Positions 33,454 to 42,214 of a stretch of 64,000 bases of DNA are shown in pieces; position 1 is the stretch's first letter; each line of letters begins with the position of its first letter. A program made the position numbers and the translations under genes. The notes under the pieces are model-generated. The model made no database searches and had not been told where the DNA came from. It worked only from the letters and a program-made list of their open reading frames with translations. The stretch comes from Pantoea stewartii subsp. stewartii. Lineage in GTDB: Bacteria > Pseudomonadota > Gammaproteobacteria > Enterobacterales > Enterobacteriaceae. Location of the stretch: contig NZ_VZPF01000005.1 of the NCBI RefSeq assembly GCF_008801695.1, forward strand, positions 1-64,000. The letters are read 5' to 3'.

Positions 33454-33717
33454 TTGGATATTACTCTCGCGTTCAAAAAATTATCACTGACAAACGGTGA
33501 TGAAATCACATTAAGCATTGCGCCAAGTGCAATGCAAAAAATGATTATCGAGTTAATCGCTCAGGGTTATCTCACCACAGAGGAAATGGCGACTTACGTA
33601 ATAAGCCAATTAAAGATTTGCGATAAACAAAACCTTCCGTACGTATTACCTGAAAACGTACTGAAAAAATTAAATGAAACTTATCAAACCGTAAATAACG
33701 GGGGTGAAAATGTCTAA
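33454..33717 (+). CDS. Hypothetical early protein with probable TTG start
   Basis: The open frame has an ATG at 33439, but that ATG is itself part of the GAGGAG ribosome binding site for a TTG at 33454, which gives DITLAFKKLSLTNGDEI as the N-terminus. About 87 residues, helical in the second half. Its end overlaps the start of the large annealase gene. No function is recognisable. Confidence 0.55.
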   Translation: MDITLAFKKLSLTNGDEITLSIAPSAMQKMIIELIAQGYLTTEEMATYVISQLKICDKQNLPYVLPENVLKKLNETYQTVNNGGENV

Positions 33718-35965
33718 ATATATTGGCTGTTGGTTTGGCCTTGAAGAATCTGCTGAAGAAAATGGCGAAATGCGAATCGCCCATGCTTTTGAGGCCGTAA
33801 ATGATAAACAGGCAAAAGCGAAAGCAGCGCTGCTGTTCATGGAAGCCTTTCCGGATGGTGACGACTCTCAGTTCGAATTCCGTATGTATGCCGAAGCGGA
33901 CGGTATTCCCTGCCCTACCGAAGAATGGGATGAAACCTTTTTATTCGAACATGAATGGGACGACGATCTGGGACACCCGGTAGCGAACGTCCAGGCCAGC
34001 CCCGTTGATTTTGACAAGCTACAGCCATCAGTGCGTGTCGCAGTACTGGTGAAATACAACACGACTGAAATCACCAGTGATCAGCTTGGTGCCGCGATTG
34101 AATTGCAGCAGGGCGACTCATCAACGTTTGACAGCCATATTACCGACGCTATTTCCAAGATGCCGGCAATCGTGTCCATGTACCCGGAACGCATTCTGGA
34201 AGCTATCCAGTATATCCGTGATAACTGCGCCCCTAATAAGAAATGGCCGGAAATTAAAGCGGCACTTGCTGGATGGCTGAAGAGTCACGAAGAAGAACGA
34301 AAAGAAGGTGCAATCGACGCCATTGATACTGACGCTGTTGAACCATCTGCTGTCGTGGTACCACGCCCCTATAAACACACGCATAGCACTTTGGACGTTG
34401 AAATTGCCACAGCATTATGGGCGGGTGATGTAGATCCAAACGCCCCGCAGCCCTCTGTAACACGTTGGGCGAATGGCATCATCAAAGAGGATCGCGAGGA
34501 TTTTAAACGCTGGTCAATTCAGCTTCGCACCCAGGCCAACATTCTCAAATACGACCGCCCGACCATTTTCGGCGTGGTCCGTAACGTGCCGGCAACCGAC
34601 GCATATCGCTTCCCGGAATCACATAAACGCTACATCACCGAATACCTCAAAGCCCACGGCAAGATGGAGAACGAAGACGATGAAACCGAACAGAACACGG
34701 CGGCATCAACTGGCCCACTGGAATCTGAATCGCCAGAAACTTCTACAGTGGCGACGCAACACTCTGATGATGTGTCAGCAACGGGGACGGTGGAAACTGC
34801 GCCACCTGTAGAGCGTACCGGGCCATTCTACTATCGCACCGCTGATGGTCAGCCTGGCCGTGCTAACAAGCTGGCTAAACTCGAAGCCGTTATTGAACAG
34901 GGCTGCATCGAGATCACCAAAGAAGAATACCAGGCACTGAAAGAGGCTCCGCCAGTTCAGCAGCAGGCCAGCAGTGATCATCCCGGTATAAATAACCTCG
35001 GTAATGGTCGTTTCAGCATTGAAGGGCTGGCGCCAGAGCAGCCGCAAACCGATGAAAACAGCGCCTCAAATGAAGTCGAAAAAACGGAAGTAGCACCACA
35101 GGCAGCCCCGGATTCTGATGCTTTCGTGCTTCGGGCAGATGAGCTTGAAAAAGAACTCGGTGACAGCGAGAACCTTTCACTCTGGAAAAGCGTTATGCGC
35201 ACCAACCCTCGTTACACGAAGGATATGGGCGACCTCGGGTTCGGTGGCACTTCCATTAATGCCGAATACATGTTTATGCGAGCCACCGAATCTTTTGGCC
35301 CTGCTGGCACCGGTTGGGGATGGACGATCCTCGAAGACAAAATGGTTGAAGGCGCACCACTCACAGAAAAAATCTTTGAGGGTACCAAGTTTGTTGGGAA
35401 ACGCATTCTTCGTGATGCCGACGGCTCCCTGCTTTTCGAGCTGAACCACTATGTGCGCATCGCGCTTTGGTACATCAAAGACGGCGAAAAAGGGACGGTC
35501 GAAAACTTTGGCTCAACACCATACCGCCAAACCACCAAAAACGGCATTTATTGCGATAGCGAAGTGCATAAGAAGTCGCTCACCGACGCAATAAAAAAAT
35601 GCCTGTCAATGCTCGGCTTCTCCGCTGATGTCTGGCTCGGTCTTTACGACGACGCCGCATATAAAGCTGAAAGCGTGCTTGAGTTCGGCATTAAGGATGC
35701 CGCGGAAAAAGCGGACGACTCCACCCGGATCCGCGAGGAACTGGACGAGCGCTTTAAACAGAACGTCGAAACGATGCGTAAAGCTGTTTCCCAGAATGAA
35801 GTTTCGAAAATAGCCAGCAGTCTGACCCGTACAGTTGGTATTCACCTGAAATCAGCCAAAGAAATCAACGATCAGGAATACGCCAAATATCTTGAGGGCC
35901 GTCTGCGCCGCCTCGAAGAAGTTAAATCCGAATGCCTCGCCAAATTGCAGGAGAAAGCAGCATGA
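33710..35965 (+). CDS. Large recombination protein: RecE-N-like region plus ssDNA-annealing domain
   Basis: A 751-residue protein; the ATG at 33710 has GGGGGTG upstream. Residues 1-330 contain HTHSTLDVEIATALWAGDVDP and a segment like the dispensable N-terminal part of RecE. Residues 340-480 are acidic and low-complexity. Residues about 490-660, from SLWKSVMRTNPRYTKDMGD to LSMLGFSADVWLGLYDD, resemble Rad52-superfamily annealases of the Sak3 type. The C-terminus is helical. RecE exonuclease motifs are absent, so this is probably an annealase with RecE-like N-terminal regions. Position before the Gp157-like gene fits a recombination module. Confidence 0.6.
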   Translation: MSKYIGCWFGLEESAEENGEMRIAHAFEAVNDKQAKAKAALLFMEAFPDGDDSQFEFRMYAEADGIPCPTEEWDETFLFEHEWDDDLGHPVANVQASPVDFDKLQPSVRVAVLVKYNTTEITSDQLGAAIELQQGDSSTFDSHITDAISKMPAIVSMYPERILEAIQYIRDNCAPNKKWPEIKAALAGWLKSHEEERKEGAIDAIDTDAVEPSAVVVPRPYKHTHSTLDVEIATALWAGDVDPNAPQPSVTRWANGIIKEDREDFKRWSIQLRTQANILKYDRPTIFGVVRNVPATDAYRFPESHKRYITEYLKAHGKMENEDDETEQNTAASTGPLESESPETSTVATQHSDDVSATGTVETAPPVERTGPFYYRTADGQPGRANKLAKLEAVIEQGCIEITKEEYQALKEAPPVQQQASSDHPGINNLGNGRFSIEGLAPEQPQTDENSASNEVEKTEVAPQAAPDSDAFVLRADELEKELGDSENLSLWKSVMRTNPRYTKDMGDLGFGGTSINAEYMFMRATESFGPAGTGWGWTILEDKMVEGAPLTEKIFEGTKFVGKRILRDADGSLLFELNHYVRIALWYIKDGEKGTVENFGSTPYRQTTKNGIYCDSEVHKKSLTDAIKKCLSMLGFSADVWLGLYDDAAYKAESVLEFGIKDAAEKADDSTRIREELDERFKQNVETMRKAVSQNEVSKIASSLTRTVGIHLKSAKEINDQEYAKYLEGRLRRLEEVKSECLAKLQEKAA

Positions 35966-36525
35966 GCAACCGTACTATCGACCTCGCTTTAGAGATCAGC
36001 AAGCTTGAATCCCTCGCCGTGGAAGGCGGGGATCTTACCCCTGAAATGATTGCTGACACGCTGGAAGGCATAGAGGGGATGCTTGAAGACAAATTCGACG
36101 CAGTAATGGCTAAAGTTCGTGAATTCGATACCAAAGCGGAAGCCTGCAAAAAAGAAGCAGCACGGGTTAGCGAAAGGAAAAAACACTGGGAACGCCAGGT
36201 TTACGCACTCAAAAGCTACTTACTGCAATGTCTGCAAGCCAGCAACCGTACCACCTTTAAAACCACCCTCAACACCTTCACGGCCCGCAAAGGCAGCGTA
36301 AGCCTGAAGATCGATAATGTGGATTTACTGCCAGATGAGTTTGTCGAGTCGCATACGGAGGTGGTCACAACCCCGAAGAACGACGAACTGAAAAAAGCAT
36401 TGCAGGAGCTGGCCACCAAAATCGCAGCGGCCCGCGCTGCCGGCGAAGAACCAGATCCGGAATTGCTCAAATCAATACCCGGCGCTCACCTCGAAACAGG
36501 TTCACCAACTTTGCAGGTGCGTTAA
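35962..36525 (+). CDS. Siphovirus Gp157-like protein
   Basis: A 187-residue protein starting MSNRTIDLALEISKLESLA; the ATG overlaps the previous stop (ATGA). It has a long coiled coil (KKEAARVSERKKHWERQV) then NTFTARKGSVSLKI, the Gp157 family pattern. These proteins accompany annealases in phages and are thought to assist recombination or confer phage resistance; the exact role is not established. Confidence 0.75.
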   Translation: MSNRTIDLALEISKLESLAVEGGDLTPEMIADTLEGIEGMLEDKFDAVMAKVREFDTKAEACKKEAARVSERKKHWERQVYALKSYLLQCLQASNRTTFKTTLNTFTARKGSVSLKIDNVDLLPDEFVESHTEVVTTPKNDELKKALQELATKIAAARAAGEEPDPELLKSIPGAHLETGSPTLQVR

Positions 36526-36566
36526 CCCGGATGCGGCCAGCAATGGCCGCTCACTGAGACAGAGAT

Positions 36567-36740
36567 ATGAGCGACGAATTCAGCAGCCTTTTGTTCCCCA
36601 AAAGAACAGAACCCGATGACTTCAAAGACCACACCGAAGAAATCATCTGGCATATGCGGAACGGGTACCGGCGGCACCACGGCATTGTTGAGCAACCACC
36701 AGAAAGAAAAACTCAAAAATTAAAGGACAGCAGAAAATGA
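36567..36740 (+). CDS. 57-residue hypothetical protein
   Basis: Starts MSDEFSSLLFPKRTEPDDF and is highly charged with a basic end (PPERKTQKLKDSRK). The stop overlaps the next start (ATGA), which supports translation. No family is recognised. Confidence 0.5.
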   Translation: MSDEFSSLLFPKRTEPDDFKDHTEEIIWHMRNGYRRHHGIVEQPPERKTQKLKDSRK

Positions 36741-36952
36741 AAATTATCAAACTTGATCAGTTATGCACCGTAGAACGTGAAGGTAAATACGGTCCGGAAA
36801 CCAGCGTTGTTCATGATCCGATTTATGTCGTGTCTGAACACATTGAATCGTTTTATTACGTGGGTAATACGGCGATAAAAATGGCTTCTGGCGAGGTTAT
36901 TAAGGTGAAAGAAACTCCGGAAGAAATCGTAATAATGCTGGAGGCTAATTAA
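36737..36952 (+). CDS. 71-residue hypothetical protein
   Basis: Starts MKIIKLDQLCTVEREGKYGP and appears beta-rich (YVVSEHIESFYYVGNTAIKM). It overlaps both neighbours by a few bases in a tightly packed early operon. Function unknown. Confidence 0.55.
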   Translation: MKIIKLDQLCTVEREGKYGPETSVVHDPIYVVSEHIESFYYVGNTAIKMASGEVIKVKETPEEIVIMLEAN

Positions 36953-37221
36953 TGACTAGGGCAAACCGAGACCGCTTATTTGCTTATAAAGGCTGGCTAA
37001 ATAGGGAAAACGAGAACGGTACACCATTGGTTGCGTATACCTGCCCATCGTGTTTGGAAAAACTGCATACAGTCCAGGCACCAGATAGTGAGGTCTGGGA
37101 TACGTTTTCAAACTGCCCTTTCTGCCAGTCGCTTCTATTCAAGGTGACAAAGGGTGCCACGGTATCAATCGAGCTAATGACAAAAATAGGGGCAAATAAC
37201 GTCAAAGGCGGTGCAGCATGA
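36952..37221 (+). CDS. Zinc-ribbon protein
   Basis: An 89-residue protein with CPSC and CPFC separated by about 35 residues, a typical zinc-ribbon spacing. Start at TAATG with the previous stop. Probably a nucleic-acid-binding accessory of the early region. Confidence 0.6.
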   Translation: MTRANRDRLFAYKGWLNRENENGTPLVAYTCPSCLEKLHTVQAPDSEVWDTFSNCPFCQSLLFKVTKGATVSIELMTKIGANNVKGGAA

Positions 37222-37430
37222 GCAAATATCCAAGAATTGGTGGTGTATTGTCCAAGAAAAATAATACCTCCGCTAAGTGTCGATGTGGTGCGGTAGCGAA
37301 ATTCAAAACTACGGTACAGGTAGATATTTTTCGTGGTGATGATGAAGTGTTTTGGGCATGCAGCGAACATAAAAATGACAGTGCGTTTCTTCTTGGTCTC
37401 GCAGTCGAGAGAAAAGGAGCTGCCCAATGA
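37218..37430 (+). CDS. Small Cys/His protein
   Basis: A 70-residue protein starting MSKYPRIGGVLSKKNNTSAKC with CRC and a later CSEH, possible zinc ligands. Coupled by overlap to the zinc-ribbon gene upstream and the next gene downstream. Function unknown. Confidence 0.5.
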   Translation: MSKYPRIGGVLSKKNNTSAKCRCGAVAKFKTTVQVDIFRGDDEVFWACSEHKNDSAFLLGLAVERKGAAQ

Positions 37431-37675
37431 GCAACACGGCAAAACTTCAACTCGGATTCTCTCCGTTAACAAAGACCATCATGCTGGCAAAAATGCGCGA
37501 TTTGGAAGGCGGAGGTCGCCTGCGTGTCGGTAGTGACCGTGGACGCGACGTAACGAATGAGGCCGCACAATTGGTCTGGCAACTGGTTATGGCTGAAGGG
37601 GGAGAAATCACCTGGGAGTTGGACGATGGCTCTCGCATGGTACTCAAAGCCGAAAAGCAGGAGCGTACAGCATGA
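37427..37675 (+). CDS. 82-residue hypothetical protein
   Basis: Starts MSNTAKLQLGFSPLTKTIM. Contains RLRVGSDRGRDVTNEAAQLVWQL, so it is basic then helical. Overlaps flanking genes (ATGA type). No domain is recognised. Confidence 0.5.
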   Translation: MSNTAKLQLGFSPLTKTIMLAKMRDLEGGGRLRVGSDRGRDVTNEAAQLVWQLVMAEGGEITWELDDGSRMVLKAEKQERTA

Positions 37676-38004
37676 TTCCAATTACCGCTGTTCCTGTAGA
37701 GCGTGACGACGAATACGGATTTTGGACTCACCCGGCTTTCGATGCGCTATGCGGAGACCGTGAGGGTGTTCCTGCTGCTGAATTTAACGAGTGGCTGGCC
37801 ATTAACGGGCTGGAATACTCAATGGACGAGCTGTGTTTTTGTAGCTATGAGCTGGCTCAGGCTGAATACGAAATTAACGGTTCGTTCACCCAATGGCAAC
37901 CAGAACCACCTGCCGGCGAAGGCTGGTTTATCGGATCAATTCACGACACTGAAGATGGCCCGGTGTGTATCTGGTTTCGCCACATCGAAGGCGGTGCGGC
38001 ATGA
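37672..38004 (+). CDS. 110-residue acidic hypothetical protein
   Basis: Starts MIPITAVPVERDDEYGFWTHP and is rich in Glu, Trp and Phe. The sequence PAGEGWFIGSIHDTEDGPVCIW recalls small phage proteins of the NinX type, which is only a weak hint. Coupled to both neighbours. Confidence 0.5.
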   Translation: MIPITAVPVERDDEYGFWTHPAFDALCGDREGVPAAEFNEWLAINGLEYSMDELCFCSYELAQAEYEINGSFTQWQPEPPAGEGWFIGSIHDTEDGPVCIWFRHIEGGAA

Positions 38005-38303
38005 GCAGATGGGTTCGCGCAGAAATCATGATCATCCGCCAGTGTGCCGGAACTATGACTGTAGGGAGCATCGGTCGGCTGATTGGCAGATCGGGTGCAG
38101 CAGTTCGGGCAAAAGCCCGTGAACTGGGTATCAGGCTGTACCTTCGCGGGGATTACCACCAGTCAGCAAAATACCGCCAGGCCGATATCGAGCTGGCGCG
38201 GGAGCTGCATTGCGAAGGTGTAAGTCGCCGGGATATTGCCGAAAAACTGGAAATGCCAATCGGCGCTGTTAACCAGTACATCTATTTCGAGCGGAGGATG
38301 TAG
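38001..38303 (+). CDS. Helix-turn-helix DNA-binding protein
   Basis: A 100-residue basic protein starting MSRWVRAEIMIIRQCAGTM; the ATG overlaps the previous stop (ATGA). Two DNA-binding-like repeats are visible: GSIGRLIGRSGAAVRAKAREL and EGVSRRDIAEKLEMPIGAVNQYI. It could regulate late early-operon genes. Confidence 0.6.
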   Translation: MSRWVRAEIMIIRQCAGTMTVGSIGRLIGRSGAAVRAKARELGIRLYLRGDYHQSAKYRQADIELARELHCEGVSRRDIAEKLEMPIGAVNQYIYFERRM

Positions 38304-38305
38304 TC

Positions 38306-38539
38306 ATGTCATCAGCAGCCCCCATTTTATTTAGAGGTATATCAGACGTTAACGATATAGAGCAGTTGACCAACAAACGTCGATATATCGCTATGGCATG
38401 TGATTTTTGGTCCGAAAACGGATACTGGAAAAAAGATAATAAATTTAATGAAGAATTTGCATCCATTCAATTTTCCGTATTTTCAGAAGCTCTGAAATTA
38501 GCCGATCAGAAATTAATAAAATTGCGTAACGAGGTGTAG
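38306..38539 (+). CDS. 77-residue hypothetical protein
   Basis: Starts MSSAAPILFRGISDVNDIEQL, helical and charged, with aromatic residues in ACDFWSENGYWKKDNKF. In the early operon 2 bases after the helix-turn-helix gene. No function is recognised. Confidence 0.5.
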   Translation: MSSAAPILFRGISDVNDIEQLTNKRRYIAMACDFWSENGYWKKDNKFNEEFASIQFSVFSEALKLADQKLIKLRNEV

Positions 38540-38540
38540 C

Positions 38541-39023
38541 GTGGACAAAATCACCGAAGGGAAAAAATATTGTTATCGCTATTACGAAGGGCATGACAAC
38601 GAAGGTCGCCCGACTATCACTCTGTGGAAACGCGTAATTATTCGTGAAACAGAAAAGACCTTCTGGCATGTAGAAGATATGCCTTACATGCCTTTTGAAC
38701 AGCTCGTTAAATATCGTACCGGCGGCCCAAAAGAACGACAAAAACTCTATGTGCAGCGTTGTCAAAAGGGTGCTGATCGATCTAAGTACCACTACACGAA
38801 AGAGGAAGCATTACAGGCCTTCGTGTATCGCAAACAGTACCAGCTCGAACGAATCCAGTTAACCAAAGAAACGCTTCAAATGTGCCTAAGTGGGCTACGT
38901 GAGGCAGGAATAATTTCAGGTGAAGGAGTCCGTTGCAAAATCGAAAAACTGCCTGATGAGTTTTTCCTTGCTGCCCAGGAACCGGGGCCGATAGCGTCAA
39001 CTTATAACTGGGGAGAGTACTAA
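38541..39023 (+). CDS. 160-residue hypothetical protein with GTG start
   Basis: Starts at GTG (MDKITEGKKYCYRYYEGHD), with GAGG 6 bases upstream. Basic and Tyr-rich, with a helical middle (ALQAFVYRKQYQLERIQLTKE). Ends 2 bases before the DUF4942 methyltransferase gene, so the two may be cotranslated. Function unknown. Confidence 0.55.
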   Translation: MDKITEGKKYCYRYYEGHDNEGRPTITLWKRVIIRETEKTFWHVEDMPYMPFEQLVKYRTGGPKERQKLYVQRCQKGADRSKYHYTKEEALQAFVYRKQYQLERIQLTKETLQMCLSGLREAGIISGEGVRCKIEKLPDEFFLAAQEPGPIASTYNWGEY

Positions 39024-39025
39024 TC

Positions 39026-40666
39026 ATGGGCGAAGTGACAGAAATCCTGTACGGAGAACTGTCGGATGGGGCGTTTTTCGCCCCTGCTTCCTCCGACCTG
39101 GTTGATTCCCTGATCGGCCAGTACAAGCAACTCCGGGCCGATATAGAAATGATGTTCGGGTTAATTAACACGCACCATGTATCGGTTCACCATTTTCTGG
39201 AGGGTAACCAGGACCATGATCGGCGGCATTATTTCGGCGGCGTCAGCAATCTATTTAAGCTCGAAGGCGCTATCGCCAGCCTGAATGCAACATTCTGGCA
39301 AAAAGCCCTGAATATGACCGACGTATACGAGTACATGCCGAACAACCGACGCACCGAGTGGAACGAGCAGATCCGGGAAATGAAAACGCCCGACTTCGAA
39401 GAAGAGACCGTGCGGCCGACAATCATGGAACTGCTTAACTCACGTCAGAAATTTTTCTCCGAGCGAGTGGATGGCATTTTCCGCGCTCTTTCCGGCGACC
39501 ACGTTACCAACAGGCCGGAAGGTTTCGGTAAGCGCATGATCCTTGCCCGGGTGTTCAACGACTACGGAACAACCAATCATGATATGAGCGGCTATATCCA
39601 GGACTTGCGGCAGGTGATTGCTAAATTTATGGGCCGCGATGAACCCCGCTGGCGTGTAACCGACGATGCACTACAGGAAGCACGCTGCCGCCACGGTGAA
39701 TGGCTGGTGCTGGACGGTGGAGCATTGCGTGTCCGGGCTTATCTGAAAGGTACAGCACACCTCGAAGTACACCCGGATATGGCCTGGCGGCTCAACTGCA
39801 TTCTGGCGCACCTGTACCCGCTGGCAATCCCGCCGCAATTCCGCCAGAAACCAAAGAAAAAACTCAAAGATTTTGTGCTGATGAGCAAACCGCTGCCGTT
39901 TGCTGTTCTGGAAATACTGGCAGGGCTGAAGGCTGAGCGGCACACCCCGATTCATCGCAACCGCTGGGATGAGCCGACACAGCCCCTGACTACCAATCCG
40001 TACAACCGCCGATTTGACTGGCGCGACGAAGACAAAGCGATCCGGGGCCAGGCGGGGAAAATACTGGAAACCATCGGCGGCGTGCTGATCAAAGCGGGCC
40101 CAAATAAAAATATCAACATCTGGGAATTCGACTATGACCCCGCCCGGGTGCTAGGCGAGATTATCGCGTCCGGGTGCATTCCGGATCATCAGTCTCACCA
40201 GTTCTACCCTACCCCAGAATCACTGGCTGAATGGGCCGTATCCGAAGCTGATATTCAAGCAAGTGATAGATGTTTGGAGCCGAGTGCCGGCACAGGGAAT
40301 CTTGCCGTACTGATGCCGGCAGACCAGACCCAGTGCGTGGAAATCTCAGCGCTGCACTGTCGGGTACTGGAGGCGAAAGGTTACGCCGTCGAACAGGCTG
40401 ATTTCATCCAGTGGGCCGAAGCCACCAGCAGCCGCTTTGACAAAGTGGTAATGAACCCACCGTTCAGCGAAGGACGAGCCAAAGCACATGTGGAATCTGC
40501 TGCCAGCCTGGTTAAACCCGGCGGCCGTCTTGTGGCCATCCTGCCCGGAAGTATGCGGAAAAAAGATATTTTGCCCGGCTGGTCATGTAGCTGGTCTGGA
40601 CTAATTGATAACGAGTTTGACGGTACCGGCGTTTCAGTCGTCATGCTGAAAGCCGATCGCAAGTGA
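39026..40666 (+). CDS. DUF4942-domain adenine methyltransferase
   Basis: A 546-residue protein. The N-terminal ~220 residues are DUF4942-like (SLIGQYKQLRADIEMMFGLIN through QDLRQVIAKFMGRDEPRW). The C-terminal domain is a class I methyltransferase with motif I EPSAGTGNLAVL (around 415) and NPPF in VVMNPPFSEGRAKAH, typical of N6-adenine enzymes. It would modify phage DNA in a sequence-specific way, likely as protection against restriction. Second adenine methyltransferase of this prophage. Confidence 0.75.
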   Translation: MGEVTEILYGELSDGAFFAPASSDLVDSLIGQYKQLRADIEMMFGLINTHHVSVHHFLEGNQDHDRRHYFGGVSNLFKLEGAIASLNATFWQKALNMTDVYEYMPNNRRTEWNEQIREMKTPDFEEETVRPTIMELLNSRQKFFSERVDGIFRALSGDHVTNRPEGFGKRMILARVFNDYGTTNHDMSGYIQDLRQVIAKFMGRDEPRWRVTDDALQEARCRHGEWLVLDGGALRVRAYLKGTAHLEVHPDMAWRLNCILAHLYPLAIPPQFRQKPKKKLKDFVLMSKPLPFAVLEILAGLKAERHTPIHRNRWDEPTQPLTTNPYNRRFDWRDEDKAIRGQAGKILETIGGVLIKAGPNKNINIWEFDYDPARVLGEIIASGCIPDHQSHQFYPTPESLAEWAVSEADIQASDRCLEPSAGTGNLAVLMPADQTQCVEISALHCRVLEAKGYAVEQADFIQWAEATSSRFDKVVMNPPFSEGRAKAHVESAASLVKPGGRLVAILPGSMRKKDILPGWSCSWSGLIDNEFDGTGVSVVMLKADRK

Positions 40667-40689
40667 TTTTTGATAATCAGTTTTAAAGC

Positions 40690-40715
40690 CCGGTCAGCGC
40701 TAAATTACTGACCGG
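40690..40715 (+). other. Hairpin upstream of xis
   Basis: CCGGTCAG and CTGACCGG form a perfect 8-base stem around 10 bases in the short gap before xis. No T run follows, so it is not a standard terminator. It could attenuate xis-int expression or be a protein site. Confidence 0.4.
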
Positions 40716-40732
40716 CTGTATGAGGTACGAGT

Positions 40733-40984
40733 ATGGCCAGAATGGTGAGCTTAGAAGAATGGGCGGCGGAAGAATTTGGAAGTTTAGCCCCCAGCCTTCG
40801 CACATTAAAAAAATATGCCAAGGGCCACATGATGGCACCACCAGCCAGAAAAGTAGGCAGAGAGTGGATGATTGATCGTGAAGCCCGATTTATCGGCATT
40901 TTAGCTGAACCAAAAATCGCACCGACCGCAAACCCCAAGCTGAGAAGGATTATTGAAGATGGCTGCCAGACCACGAACCCATAA
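40733..40984 (+). CDS. xis: Excisionase (Xis)
   Basis: An 83-residue basic protein with SLEEWAAEEFGSLAPSLRTLKKYAKGH, the winged-helix pattern of phage excisionases, and VGREWMIDREARFI. It bends DNA at the attachment site and directs integrase toward excision. It overlaps the integrase start by 26 bases, the usual xis-int order. A start at 40742 is also possible. Confidence 0.7.
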   Translation: MARMVSLEEWAAEEFGSLAPSLRTLKKYAKGHMMAPPARKVGREWMIDREARFIGILAEPKIAPTANPKLRRIIEDGCQTTNP

Positions 40985-42092
40985 AATAACCATCCCTAAT
41001 CTGTACTCAAAGCTGGATAAGCGTACCGGGCGTGTGTACTGGCAATACAAACACCCTGTAACGGGTAAATTTCACAGCCTCGGTACTGATGCTGAAGAAG
41101 CCAGACAGGTCGCCAGTGAGGCCAACGACATTATCGCGGAGCAGCGTACCCGGCAGATCCTCAGCGTTAACGAAAAAATCGCCCGTATGCGTGAGTCCAG
41201 AGAATTTATCACCGTAACAACCTGGCTGGATCGCTACCTTGCTATCCAGCAGGAACGACTTGAAACAGGAGATATAAAATTGAACTCAGTAAAACAGAAA
41301 AAAAAGCCCGTTGAACTGCTGCGCCAGCACTCCGGGATGATGTATCTGAAAGATATTACCACGCTGGAAATCGCGGAGGTCGTGGATGCGGTAAAAGCCC
41401 AGGGCTACAACCGTATGGCGCAGGTTGTCCGGACAACGCTGATCGACGTGTTCAAGGAAGCCCAGCACGCCGGACATGTTCCCCCCGGCTACAACCCGGC
41501 ACAGGCAACTCGCCAGCCGCGTAACCGGGTAATACGCGAACGCCTTTCCCTTGAGGAATGGAAAGAAATTTACGCCGCGGCTGAACACCACCCGCCCTAC
41601 CTTCAGTGTGCAATGCTACTGGCCGTTGTCACCGGGCAGCGCATAGGGGATATTTCCCGGATGAAGTTCTCTGACATCTGGGATGATATGCTCCACGTCG
41701 AGCATGAAAAGACTGGCGCCAAAGTGGCGTTGCCATTGTCACTGCGTTGTGAAGCACTGAATATTACCCTGCGTGAGGTTGTGGCCAAATGCCGCGATGC
41801 CGTAGTCAGTAAATACCTGGTACATTTCCGGCACAGTACATCGCAGGCCACGAGAGGTGATCGGGTTTCGGCTAACTCCATCACCACCACATTTAAAAAA
41901 GCCAGAAACCGCACCGGTATTTTATGGCCTGACCGGAAGGCTCCAACATTTCACGAACAGCGTTCACTGTCCGAAAGACTGTATGAGGCTCAGGGGATCG
42001 ATACGCAAAAATTACTCGGTCACAAGTCACCTCAACAGACGGCAAAATACCATGATGACCGTGGAAAAGACTGGACGGTTGTAGCCGTCTGA
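40959..42092 (+). CDS. int: Tyrosine integrase, e14/phage 21 type
   Basis: A 377-residue tyrosine recombinase. Start at ATG 40959 (MAARPRTHKITIPNLYSKL), matching the e14 integrase N-terminus; the upstream TTG frame is not needed. Catalytic residues are Arg228 (TGQRIGD), His332 and Arg335 (HEQRS), His355 (LLGHKS) and nucleophile Tyr364. It integrates the phage into the 3' end of icd, as seen by its convergent position 120 bases from icd. Confidence 0.9.
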   Translation: MAARPRTHKITIPNLYSKLDKRTGRVYWQYKHPVTGKFHSLGTDAEEARQVASEANDIIAEQRTRQILSVNEKIARMRESREFITVTTWLDRYLAIQQERLETGDIKLNSVKQKKKPVELLRQHSGMMYLKDITTLEIAEVVDAVKAQGYNRMAQVVRTTLIDVFKEAQHAGHVPPGYNPAQATRQPRNRVIRERLSLEEWKEIYAAAEHHPPYLQCAMLLAVVTGQRIGDISRMKFSDIWDDMLHVEHEKTGAKVALPLSLRCEALNITLREVVAKCRDAVVSKYLVHFRHSTSQATRGDRVSANSITTTFKKARNRTGILWPDRKAPTFHEQRSLSERLYEAQGIDTQKLLGHKSPQQTAKYHDDRGKDWTVVAV

Positions 42093-42110
42093 ACAGCATA
42101 TTTTATAGCC

Positions 42111-42148
42111 AGTTTTGGGGAAGAGTTTTGGGGAAGTTTTGGGGAAAG
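42111..42148. repeat. Three tandem GTTTTGGGGAA repeats (candidate integrase arm sites)
   Basis: Copies begin at 42111, 42124 and 42136, two with a perfect AGTTTTGGGGAAG unit of 13 bases and the third overlapping by one base. They lie between int and icd, in the phage arm of the attachment site, where arm-type integrase sites are expected. Confidence 0.55.
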
Positions 42149-42161
42149 GATGGGAGAAGAT

Positions 42162-42199
42162 AAAAGCCAACATAAAATTAACATCTATGTTGGCTTTTT
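42162..42199. terminator. Bidirectional terminator between int and icd
   Basis: AAAAGCCAACATA pairs with TATGTTGGCTTTT (13-base stem, 11-base loop) with A and T runs on the two sides, so it can stop both int and icd transcripts. It marks the prophage/host side of the junction. Confidence 0.85.
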
Positions 42200-42214
42200 G
42201 TTGCGTTGTATATG

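Noticed and set aside
1-42214. TET/JBP oxygenase or base hydroxymethylase to pair with the TAGT-like gene
   Set aside because: None of the prophage proteins shows the corresponding HxD or thymidylate synthase-like motifs.
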